Of a stretch of 64,000 nucleotides of DNA, positions 46,260 to 56,280 are shown piece by piece. The stretch covers positions 37,039,848 to 37,103,847 of the forward strand of contig OZ020268.1 in assembly GCA_963971225.1 (NCBI GenBank), in the 5' to 3' direction. The notes beneath the pieces are model-generated. The model saw only the letters and a program-made list of their open reading frames with translations. It searched no databases and was not told where the DNA came from. Position 1 is the stretch's first letter. Each line of letters begins with the position of its first letter. The position numbers and the translations under genes were made by a program. The DNA comes from Melieria omissa (taxonomy: Eukaryota; Arthropoda; Insecta; Diptera; Ulidiidae).

Positions 46260-46800
46260 TTAGGTTAGGTTAGATTAAAGTGGCTGCCTGTCCAAAAGAC
46301 AAAATTTGGGTATCAAAATGGAGCTGGCCAAAGACAGAGATGGGTCTCAAAATGGACCTGTTGTGATACCACAAGGAGAGAGTGTTCTGTCTTATTGCAA
46401 GTCACAGCAGTGGCGCACAAAGGATTAAATTCCGCGTACAACTTTTGAGGTCAATACGATTTGAAACTAAATTTTGCATGAGAAATTTTTGTATTTGGGG
46501 AGGAGTTGAATCCCAACCCTTTTCCCCTCATTGTGCTACTGAGGCGCAGTAGCGAATCAATTTGTTTTGTGCATAAACCCAAGCAAATCACTGATATCGA
46601 CTGAACTGAGGATATCCAAGTTGTCGTAGAAGGAAGAGCCTAGGGATTTCCATTTTCATCTAAAGAGTACCTGACAGTGGCAGAGAAGGTGACTTTAAGT
46701 CTCTTTTTCCTCCTCATTTCGGCAACTGCGGCAATAATTTCAATTGTCAATGTCCTCATGTACTGATGTGTTGTCTGCTAAGCTAGACAAGCGTTTTAAT
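46260..46800 (-). pseudogene. Decayed non-LTR 3' end, with a small transposon inserted
   Basis: TTAGGTTAGGTTAGATTAAAGTGGCTG (46260-46286) is the shared 3' tail. On the minus strand the knuckle region (NYCRSCRNEEE) and the DIS/SVICLGLCTKQI-like end follow as in the 18680-19035 copy. The piece 46407-46555 (CAGTGGCGCACAAAGGATT to TGTGCTACTG) interrupts it and belongs to the 17600 / 56110 repeat family. Confidence 0.6.
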
Positions 46801-47572
46801 GCGCCTGGAGTTGAAAGAAGGCCTAAGCTATTTGGTTATTCTGCAAAACTTTCCTGCTGCCACAGCTTTTAAAGCATATTGCACACTAAATTCAAAAGAA
46901 TCACAACCCAATATTTGAAGTATTCAGAAGAAGAAAACAACTGTTGATCCTGCAGAAGTAACGCAATTATATAAAAATAGATATTCAATTTTTTTCCCAG
47001 TTAACGAAAAGTGATAAAAATTAAATTTTTGAATTAGTTAGAGATTTTTCAATCAATTTTCAGTCAATTTTTGAATATTTCGAGTTGTAACTCTTTTGCA
47101 TTTAGTGTGCAATATTGTTGATTTGCAGCCACTGTGATTGGTTGGTTGGTTAGTTTAGTAAAATTATTGAAAGGTTGAACATTTTATGGGTTCATAAGAA
47201 ATTAAAGCCATCAGTTCTAGTAACTAAAAACACTCATAAAGTGTTTTATCAAGCTTCACACTAGAGGGAGAGAAAATTTTCATATATTCGTTTTTTTCTT
47301 CAAAAGTTTTCGCAACCTTGAAACTTTATTAATTGGCACATGAAACTGCACTGTGAAGAGTTGCCAGCTTAGCGCATTGCCTCATTTGAATGGAAACCAC
47401 GAAATATCTCTGCCTCGAAAATCTCGCACACAATACGCAACTCGTTACTGGCGTTTGTAATGCTCAAATGGCGCACTTGCAGCGGCCTTGTTCGAGCACT
47501 TTTGCCGCTTCATTTCATCAAAACTCGCTAACCGATTTTATGTTTGTTTTTTCGTCCTTTTCTGTTTTGCAG

Positions 47573-47777
47573 TCGTTCATTTGGCCATTGGCGCGGCCGG
47601 CCACCGACGAGGAGGCACTGATCGTCGAGCTGCGCGTTCAAACCACAAAAACACTGCTTCGCACAGGACTCAGCCATGCCTCGGGCGGCCTGATGGGCGG
47701 TGGCGGCGCCGGCGGCACAAGCGGCATAATCAGCAGCAGCAGCAAGTGCGTTGGCCAGTACATCGTCCTGATGCAAG
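47573..47777 (+). CDS. mfr: Ferlin exon 3 (C2A core with Gly-rich insert)
   Basis: TCTGTTTTGCAG precedes the exon and GTAATT follows it; it covers 68 codons plus one base. The sequence is much more GC-rich than its flanks. It starts SFIWPLARPATDEEALIVELRV, matching the F-x-WP and (L/I)xIxV strands of the otoferlin C2A domain. An insert rich in Gly and Ser (GGLMGGGGAGGTSGIISSSS) comes next, and then KCVGQYIVLMQG, the next beta strand (otoferlin has an IG-x-F strand here). The insert sits in a loop and is probably fly-specific. Large frames in the other phases and on the opposite strand over this exon are shadows caused by its GC content. Confidence 0.85.
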
Positions 47778-48250
47778 GTAATTTACTTGAGAAGAATGAA
47801 AGAAAGCCAACATGAATGAATGTTTGGATTAATGGGGGGGGGAAATGAAATAAGTTGCGGATTTCGCAAGAACGTAGATGAATCAAATTTAATAAATACT
47901 ACAAAACAAAAATCAATAAAGCGGAAGGCCTATTGAGAGCGATTATAGTTCGGGTAAAGGTCAGCATGAAGCAAGTTCAGTGTTTTATTCAGTAATTAAT
48001 TGATTAAAGGATTACAATTTGTTAAGCTAATTAGCAAGTAAAACAAAAATATTTTGCAATTTAGAAATTAATTATTGAAATTGAAATTAAGATAAAATTT
48101 TGCACACTTTCAAAAGTTAAATCTCGTACACTTTCTTGGGTTTCCAAGGATTCAAATTTGTTTAGACGATTAGCAAATAAAAATAAAATATCTTGCAACT
48201 TCAAACTGAAATAAAAAAAAAATAAAATAAAGTAGTAAAAAATAATATAG
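47778..48250. other. Start of ferlin intron 3
   Basis: AT-rich, nothing further seen. Confidence 0.4.
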
Positions 48251-48846
48251 AATAAAATAAAATAAAATAAAATAAAATAAAATAAAATAAAATAAAATAA
48301 AATAAAATAAAATAAAATAAAATAAAATAAAATAAAATAAAATAAAATAAATAAAACAAAATAAAATAAACCAAAATAAAATAAAATAAAATAAAATAAA
48401 ATAAAATAAAAAATAAAATAAAATAAAATAAAATAAAATAAAATAAAATAAAATAAAATAAAATAAAATAAAATAAAATAAAATAAAATAAAATAAAATC
48501 AAATAAAATAAAATAAAATTAAATTAAATTAAATTAAATTAAATTAAATAACAAAATAAAATAAAATAAAATAAAATAAAATAAAATAAAATAAAATAAA
48601 ATAAAATAAAATAAAATAAAATAAAATAAAATAAAATAAAATAAAATAAAATAAAATAAAATAAAATAAAATAAAATAAAATAAAATGAAATAAAATAAA
48701 ATAAAATAAAACAAAACAAAACAAAAGAAAATAAAATAAAATAAAATAAAATTAATAAAATAAAATAAAATAAAATAAAATAAAATAAAAAAATAAAATA
48801 AAATAAAGCAAAATAAAATAAAAAAATAACAAAAATAAAATAAAAT
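48251..48846. repeat. AAAAT pentanucleotide array, about 600 bp
   Basis: The array is near-perfect AAAAT (ATAAA) units with a few interruptions: AAAACAAAAT near 48353, a run of AAATT variants at 48514-48549, and AAAAC variants at 48708-48724. The antisense poly-FILFY frames here are artefacts of the repeat. Microsatellite arrays of this length are unstable. Confidence 0.95.
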
Positions 48847-48989
48847 ATTGCACACTTTTTGTTGATTACATTTTTTAAACTAAAAAATGGTTAAATCTCA
48901 TACACCAAAAAGTGAGAAAGGCGTAAATTCGAAAATTGTTGTATTTTGAACTGATATTTTCCTTGTTTTGCTTTTGTTGTCAATGCTTG

Positions 48990-49170
48990 ATAAAGAATAA
49001 GAATAATACAGAATAACAGATTTGAGATTTCAACATCCGTTGCGTTACCCAGGTCTTTCAGCAATCTTGATTCCAGGGTATGGAGTCGGCGTACTCGGGC
49101 AGTGGCACAGGAATGAATTTTCAACTCACGAATAGTAAAAATTGCGTTTTCCTCAAGAAAAAGTTGAAAA
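48990..49170 (-). pseudogene. Small non-LTR 3' relic
   Basis: The minus-strand frame FTIRELKIHSCATARVRRL...LKDLGNATDVEISNLL follows the pattern after the zinc knuckle in the other relics (H-x-C-x(n)-R-x-LG...). It is short and worn. Confidence 0.4.
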
Positions 49171-49630
49171 GAAGAGCCCGAAAGTTCCACTATTTAAGAT
49201 TGTTTTTGTGTTGCTGGAAACTATGTTACAACTCTGAATGCTTTCAATTTGTCACCTCGATGAAGTTCAATTAACCAGATAATTTGTAAAATAAAATAAT
49301 GTGATATTTACCCACAAGTTAAACAAAAACAACAACAACAATAAAATGAAAAATAAATTATGAGAGTTGTGATGCGGTTAAGGGCAAGTTTAATGCTCGA
49401 AAATAAACATAAACAAAGGAGTAACCGTCGAGACGGAAAAGCAAATCAGTTCAGCTAAAAATAAACGCGTATAGCGATTAACAGACATTCAGGTTGACAG
49501 ACAGTCGTGTAAACAAATGCTGCAATGAATGAATGAAATTGACGATGAGAAAATCACACAACATCTATTTCAAAAATGGATGCAATCACTTTGTTTGCAT
49601 TGTTCAACTGTTAGTATTGAATTTTATTAA

Positions 49631-52122
49631 CCCCTCTGTTACCCTAGGAAAAACTCGCACATTTGATCCTTGGGTCATAAAATGACCCCGATTTATTTTA
49701 TATTATTTTTGTACAGAAAAGTTAAAAAAAGTTCATGGAAAGTGGTTTTGGCAATAAGTTGTCGTTTCTTTTATTGATAAACGATGGTTTGGGCATACTG
49801 GCATCAAACAAGTGTGGCATGTCGCGAATGTTTTCTTAGCTTTGGTAGTACTAGGGCATATACCACAACGTTTCCTTTCGCTAAGTTTTTGCTTTGGTGA
49901 AGGTGCTGTTGCAGACAAAGCCGTTTCCATTATTTGTGCTTGTTTGACTATTGCTGCTGATGCAGATGTCCTCGGTATTCTTTCTCTTTGCTGCAACAGT
50001 GGCCCTACAAGTAGTTCTCCTAATTCTTGGAGGAATAAACGACGCCTTTCTTTCACTCCTGCGTTCCAGCCGGGATGGACCTCACACCATAAAACATAAG
50101 CATTTATGGCAGAGATGTCAATAAAGTTACTAAAAATCGCAACGGGCCATCTATTTGTTTGCCGTTTACAAGAATAAGTTCTAGCAAGTTGGTCTAACTT
50201 ATCCACACCTGCTTTCGTTGAGTTGTAGTAACTGATTATTTCTGGCAACTTCTTTGGATGATCGTTGTCAATAGTTTTACTATTGTGCATTGTGCTCAAA
50301 AGTGTTATCAGCTTATAACATTTTGGCACATACTGAACAAGCATTATTTTGCTTGAGAAAACCGGTAATTTCCGCAATTCAGATGGTGTTGAATGAACAG
50401 GAATAAATCTTTTATTTTGGCGAACAGTGCCCACCAATGTTATTTTTTTCTTCAAAAGTTTTAAGGCTAGATTTCGGCTGGTGAAGAAATTGTCAGTGGT
50501 TATGTTTCTTCCACGAAAATCGGAAATCAAATCTAACACAACCCGTTCGCCCTGGTTTTTTTCGGGTGCAGCATTGCCATCTCGACCTGAGAGTTAATTT
50601 TTATATACGAGTATAAAAATGTACATGTGAATGCATATTTTTAACAAATTGCTTACCTAAATAAATTTGAAAATTGAGACAAAATCCAGTGGAACTATCT
50701 GCTGCAACCCAGGCCTTTATACCGTATTTTCCCGGCTTACTTGGCATGTAAACTTTGAATGAGCATCGTCCACGAAACGGTATAAGTTGCTCATCGACTG
50801 TTACATTTTCATTAGCAACATAAAGATATTTCAAATTTTCAATCCATTTATCATTAAAGTTTCTTATCGGAGCAAGCTTGTCAAAATTTCTACGGCCATG
50901 AAGTCTTCGTGCTTCTCGATCATCGAATGCAAGGACTCTTGAAATTATGAGGAATCGTTTTAGAGACATAACTGCTCGGAAAATTGGGCGGCCATGTTTT
51001 TCGTCCCACAAACTTCTGACACTTTCACCGTAAGATCGATATACACCTAAAGAATAATAAAAATTAAATTGTATATATTTATATGTCGATGAAGTAAATT
51101 TCTTTGTATTTACCAATTAGAAGTAATATTCCTAAATATGCATCGAACTCAATTTCGTCCACTTCAGAAACTGAATGTGGCCATACCCTCTTCATCTCTT
51201 TGTTGCTGTACTGTATTATATCTTTCTTCATATTGTCAGTGATACATATATTGAAGGAGTCGACTATTGTTGAAATTCGATGCACCGCATATGAAGTTAT
51301 ACCCATTTTCTCGTGAATAACGTTTTCAGCTGCTGCACGCGTTTCACGATGTGGAGGTGCATTATACCATTTTATTTCTTTGTCTTTACAAAAAAAAAAT
51401 GTTGGGTCTCCACATGTCTCAATACTTTCATTGTCACTTTCATTTATACTTTCAATATCTTCCACTAAACTCGCAGTTTCGTCGATATAATCAGCGTCGC
51501 TCACATCACTTTCTTCCTCATCGAAGTCATCGGAAAATTGGCTGTTCAAAATATCTTCAATGTCGTCATTAGTCAATCGATTTGACTGTAAAGATACAAA
51601 ATATATGCTATATATTACTCATTTTATTTTACTACTAGCAACAATTTATACTCACTTCGACTTGAATTTCATTTTCCTTACGTTCCGACATTTTTTACTT
51701 TTGGACGCCAAAGTTTTTCGTTTGGGACACAAAACCATACTGACAAAATAATGCACCAAATTGATCAATGACTCTAAAATCACAGCCTACTAACAATTTG
51801 ATCAACTTGACTCAATGACTAAAATCATAGCCTACTATTGTTATTTTTACTTCCTTGATGCAAAATATTCAAATTTTTATTCGCAACGGCGAAGTTGATG
51901 CAACCGTACTATGGGTCATAAAATGACCCTAGGGTCAAATTTGTATAGTTGCTCATTTGCGCGTAAACCAGTGTTGCAAATAAAATGAAATTCAGCGTAT
52001 ATTCAAATGGCATAAAATTAGGCACTGAGTCCAAAGGAAAACAATTCTTTACCAGAAATAAGAAAGTTACGGCTCTTTAAAGTCAAATTTTACTCGAAAA
52101 TGACCCTAAGGTAACAGAAGTG
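49631..52122 (-). mobile_element. Apparently intact piggyBac-family transposon
   Basis: TTAA duplications (49627-49630 and 52123-52126) enclose a 2492-bp element. Its 18-bp ends (CCCCTCTGTTACCCTAGG and the inverse of CCTAAGGTAACAGAAGTG) match at 15 of 18 positions. Sub-terminal palindromes GGGTCATAAAATGACCC occur near both ends (about 49672-49688 and 51905-51922), where piggyBac elements carry internal repeats bound by transposase. The interior encodes a complete transposase gene on the minus strand. The element lies antisense within ferlin intron 3, immediately left of a dispersed retroelement-tail repeat. Confidence 0.93.
49733..51691 (-). CDS. piggyBac transposase, four exons, 583 aa
   Basis: Exons 51691-51656, 51585-51114, 51046-50657 and 50586-49733 join cleanly across three introns of 67-70 bp (GTGAGT, GTAAAT and GTAAGC donors; ACAG, TTAG and TCAG acceptors). 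The product cuts and pastes DNA at TTAA sites. The N-terminal 100 residues are acidic (many DD, EE, ES). The dimerisation/core region includes GVYRSYGESVRSLWDE from 170. The catalytic triad is D254 (VTVDEQLIPFRGR), D331 (TTDNFFTS) and D428 (KAGVDKLDQ). A C-terminal cross-brace zinc finger has C540, C543, C556, C559, C564, H567, C578 and H581. Its length is close to the usual 560-600 aa. No stop or frameshift was found, so the gene may be functional. Confidence 0.92.
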
Positions 52123-52126
52123 TTAA

Positions 52127-53870
52127 GGACCAAGTTCTGAGTTATCACAGCAGACTAAATTAGTTCATGTGCCTCTCTAATGGTATACGGCTGAGTTCTG
52201 CCTTCTCTACCTTCTTTCCTCAACTGTTAGTAGTAGTAGTTAGTTTTTGAAAAAGTTTTTCTCGTTATGAAAATTTCATAGCATTTTCATAGCTTTAAAA
52301 TTCAATCTCAACTCAATGCCTTTCAACTTCTATTAAAATCTACCTTCACTTTGCTGTCACCACACACAAATTTCTCCTTCAAGTGCACTCAAACATTCTT
52401 CACATTTTGCCAAATTCTCTCTCTCTCTCAACTCTTACTTTTTGCCTTATCGAATATGCTTGGCGTCCTTCGCAAGGGACCAGCCACACTGTGCGCCGAG
52501 CAGAAAACAAGCGCAACATGGGCAAAAAAGCCAAAACACAAACAAGCCAAAGCATGTCGACACACAAAAAAACAATGCCGAAAATTGCATTTCATTACTT
52601 TGGCTGACGAGCCTTTGACCCAAAAACAAAAAACCCAGGCGAAAGTGTGCGGCACCAGGACGTCATGCTGTGTGCCTTCAACTTGGCCGGTCGTCCGCAT
52701 TCAAAATATGCTACACGCCAAACACGAGTCGTATTAAAAATTAAAACTCATTATCCTTGGGCGATGGGCAACAAGTATTGGCCTCGAAGTGTAGTTGATT
52801 GGAAGTTGAGTGTGTGGGCGTTTCAATTAAAGAGGAATTCCGCAGTGTTCTAGACTGTAGCTTTTAAGTTTTTTTTTAATTTGAAGTACTTAATTTGTAA
52901 ATAATTGAAACACATTGTTATAATGTTAATGCCAGTGGAAATACAAGCAGCTAATGTCCTGTTCAGACAGCCAAATGAATTGAGGCAATTTACTTAGTTT
53001 TTATTTGAGTTTATCGCTGTTTGCAATTTAGCTTACTTTGTTATCGAAAATGTTATCGAACATGTTTTTTTTTTGACGGGGGACAGATTTCTTCTCTTAA
53101 AACGGTATGAAAAACATTAACTGAACATTTAATATTTATTTAACATTCCTACTGATGCGAACAATTTTTAAACGAAATTTTCAAGCAAACAAATGTTAAG
53201 TAAGTAGTTTCGTTTCTGTGAGATTCTTAAGTTTTTTTGGTTCAGCCTATTGTGACTGAATTTGTTTATCGATAACACAAAATCTCCAGTTTGCATTGCG
53301 AATCCATTTATGGTCAAGTTAGCGCTAATTTAAATTAGCTAAATTGAGATTTTTGTATGACAAATTGAGTTTAATTTGGACACATTAAGGGAGACAAAGA
53401 AATCTGTAAGGCATACGCCTGGGACCGCACGTTTTTGGGCAAACTTGTACGTTCTAAAATCATCATAACTTTGTTATTTATGAAGCAATTTTTTGGATCG
53501 TCTGGTCATCAGCCTTGGAGGTAGTAGGATACAATGTATGAAAGTAAGTACATCCGTAACAGACGGAACGCGAAACACGAGAGAACTCGTGAGCGGTCCT
53601 TAATGTGTTAATTGCGCAATTTAGCTGACTGCCTGAATAGACTACAAGATTAACTTGATATCATCTTCAATGTGTGGACATTTTGCAGTTTTCATGGACA
53701 TTTGTTCTTTTCTTTTTAATTTACTTCTAATTTGATAGACATGTATTACATTCAAGGCTTCGGCACAAACCTTAGCAAAATTAATTATATATCATCATAA
53801 ATTCATAAAGAATTTCTTCCATAATTATCTTTTATGGGATTAAAGTTGAAGTCTACGTCTTTTCTCTGGA
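52127..53870. other. Ferlin intron 3: retroelement tail and possible worn MITE
   Basis: 52127-52210 resembles the patch at 2041-2150. A TTCAGACAGCCAAATGAATTG end (52962) and the inverse CAATTTAGCTGACTGCCTGAATAGAC (53618-53643) may be the ends of a decayed inverted-repeat element of about 690 bp. A polypurine/pyrimidine-poor stretch separates them. No gene. Confidence 0.4.
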
Positions 53871-53894
53871 ATGCGTTCTTTATCAATTATTGCT

Positions 53895-54127
53895 TACTTA
53901 CTTAACTGGCCATAACAACCCGTTATCGGGTTACCGCCTGCCGTAAAACTGCTTTCCAGGCGCCTCTGCTTTGCGCCTTTGGGCCTCTTCAACTTGGTCC
54001 TTCCACCGGAAACACGGTCTCCCTCTGCGCCGTCGACCTCCAACTATCGCATCGAACACCTTTTTCGCCGGAGCTTCGTCGTCCATACGGCAGACATGAC
54101 CGAGCCAGCGTAGCCGCTCGGTCATAA
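53895..54127 (-). pseudogene. C-terminal fragment of a non-LTR endonuclease/RT protein
   Basis: The minus strand encodes ERLRWLGHVCRMDDEAPAKK and then a GGRRRRGRP...RWKD block, the conserved end of many insect reverse-transcriptase proteins (RLRWxGHVxRM...GRRxxGRPxxRWxD). The piece is about 65 codons and ends at 53931, with nothing upstream to support a full copy. It is GC-rich against AT-rich flanks. Confidence 0.7.
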
Positions 54128-54399
54128 ATTATTATACTTGTAATTATATCCAACAAAATTGCAACATTTAACGAGCTCAGTCCCTTCTCTTTGTCCCCTA
54201 AATTTCTCTAATCTCTCGTATTCATCTTCGCTTCGTTTAGGTTGGCTAATACAAAAGTTGCCGAGACTCACGCTGATACCAATTGGTGCATTAACCCATT
54301 ACAAATCACTTGAACAGGCGGACTTTTTCATTCAAAATCAAACGCCAAAACATTGCGTAAAATGTTTTTATATGTGAAATAACTATCATATTACCTAAA

Positions 54400-55430
54400 A
54401 ATTATTGGGAAGATTATGTCAACTATTTAGCAAAAAATATATTCCTTTTTAATTTTAATTTCAAAAACATTTTCTTTCAATATGTTTTTTATAGAAACCG
54501 TAAGGAAAAATCTCTATCGTACAAAACCTACCACGAAATTCTTTAAAATGTTTTTCTGTATAAAATTTTATAGACTTTTGAAATTTGTAAAAATAAAATG
54601 TTTTTTTAACACAAAACACAAAATTTCCATAAAAACTAATTTTTTTCTCTATTTATTTTTGTATTGGAATCGTAGAAAAATTTGTCTAAGTACTTAAATT
54701 CACGCAAACAAATTTTCTTTTAATATTTTTCTTATCCAAAGCGTAAAGAATTAACTTTTCAGTTCAAAATCGAACATTAAAAAAATCACTTTTAATTATT
54801 TTTCCACGTAACATTGTCTGAACTTTTGGAATTGGTAATCAAAATTGTCTAAAAATGCTCATTAGAGAAATTATGTTAGTTTTTTTTAACATAACAACAA
54901 AATTTCATTTTTTTTCTTTTGAATTTTCTTTCAATATTTTTGTTTGAAATCGTAAAGAAAAATCGATTTCGTACAAAATCGATCAGCAAAAAATCTTTTT
55001 TGTAAACACAAAGTTTACATTGTAAAGGTTATGTGTTTTGTTAACACAAAACATGATATTTTCCTAAAAACAAAATGTTTCTTTATTTTTGTATTGAACT
55101 CGTAGAAAAATATTTAAATAACTCATAACGCGCATGGAGTAAAAAAAATTTTAACTATTTTTTCATCAAAATCGGTCAGAATTAACTTTGGATTTTAAAC
55201 CGAATGTAAAAAAACCATTTAAATGTTTTTCTGCGTAAATTTTGCGAAAATTTCGAATTCTGCTGACAAAAGTTCATAAAATTGTACATTGAAAGGTTAT
55301 ATTTCATTATTTAACAAAAAAGCTATATTTTCATAAAAAAAACGTTCCTTAAAAAGGCTTATTTTTGTATCGAAATCATAGGAAAATATTTCCAACTACT
55401 AAAATTTATGCGTTGATGGACCCTAAAGTT
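54400..55430. repeat. Diverged tandem array, units of roughly 220-270 bp
   Basis: The words TTTTCTTTCAATATTTTTxTTTGAAATCGTAAAGAAAAAT (near 54471, 54713 and 54926) and TTATTTTTGTATTGAAATCGTAGAAAAAT (near 54651, 55083 and 55360) recur with matching order, along with ACACAAAACA and TTTTCATAAAAA words. Units are AT-rich and strongly diverged. No coding. Confidence 0.55.
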
Positions 55431-55724
55431 GCTTCGTTGGTTCGGTTGCCTCTTTTACTGTACACACCCAATGGCATAGAATCCAATACAAGTCTTGCTA
55501 AAGATTTTAAGTTCAATCTTTCGACATGACCAGTAAAATCATGAAATGTTATTCATCAACTCAATGTCGTCTTGAGAATTTTGTGAACTCTACGCACGTG
55601 CAATCATATGAGAACTTAGAGCAAGATTTTTCTCTCAAATAATCTAAAACACACACAGACAAACTTGTAGAATGTTTTTTTCATATTTAGTAAAATATAA
55701 TTTTTTCTTAATGTCTCTATGTTG

Positions 55725-55790
55725 ACAGTAGAGTGATAAAGAGTCACTGGTCAATTGGCCTACACGCGGCGAGGTTAGGGATCCCTCGCA
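55725..55790 (+). pseudogene. Tiny non-LTR relic
   Basis: The plus-strand frame SHWSIGLHAARLGIP matches the (G)HxxIGxHAxRLGI block between RNase H and the zinc knuckle of the non-LTR family seen elsewhere in the window. No knuckle follows in frame. Confidence 0.5.
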
Positions 55791-56104
55791 ATTTTTTGAC
55801 AGAAGCTGCAGGGAAGAAAGTGTGAGTGAGAAACTCAAAAATACTTCCGTTGAAAAGACTAAATTCCTTAGGGAACAGTCTAGTTAGATCTCTAGAAGAT
55901 TGGTGAATGAAAAGACTAAAATGTATCAAGTTCTATCTTGGCTCCAATGCTTAGTATTACGCTCACGTAGGGATGACTTATTCGAGAAAGCGACAACAAA
56001 GCAGTACATCAATGCTAATTGAGCGAGTTCACCAAACTCACAGTCGTTGTTATAGTTTTTATTTCAAGTCCATGAAGAGAGCACTAAGTCAATAAATCTT
56101 TTAG

Positions 56105-56280
56105 GTCATAGTGCACCAATGGTCCACACAGGATTTCATTTGGGAGAGGGGCTTGGCGAACAGCTTTTGAGCCAAATTCCACTTGAAACCATATTTTGCA
56201 CCAACAATTTGTTTATATTTTGGGGGATGAACTCCCAAAACCACCCTGTGTGCGTCACTGCTGTGCTGTGTAACTCCATC
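56105..56280. repeat. Copy of the GGCGCACACAGGATT small-transposon family
   Basis: CACACAGGATTTCATTTGGG, TTGAAACCATATTTTGCACC and TTTGGGGGATGAACTCCC to GTGCGTCACTG follow the same order as in 46407-46555, with traces at 17600-17715 and 21470-21560. Confidence 0.5.

Noticed and set aside
47488..47886. Frames on both strands over ferlin exon 3
   Set aside because: They arise from the GC-rich exon and extend through the splice sites into intron sequence without protein character.
48170..48855. Several long antisense poly-Phe/Ile/Leu/Tyr frames
   Set aside because: Direct translation of the AAAAT repeat, in which no stop can arise in some frames.
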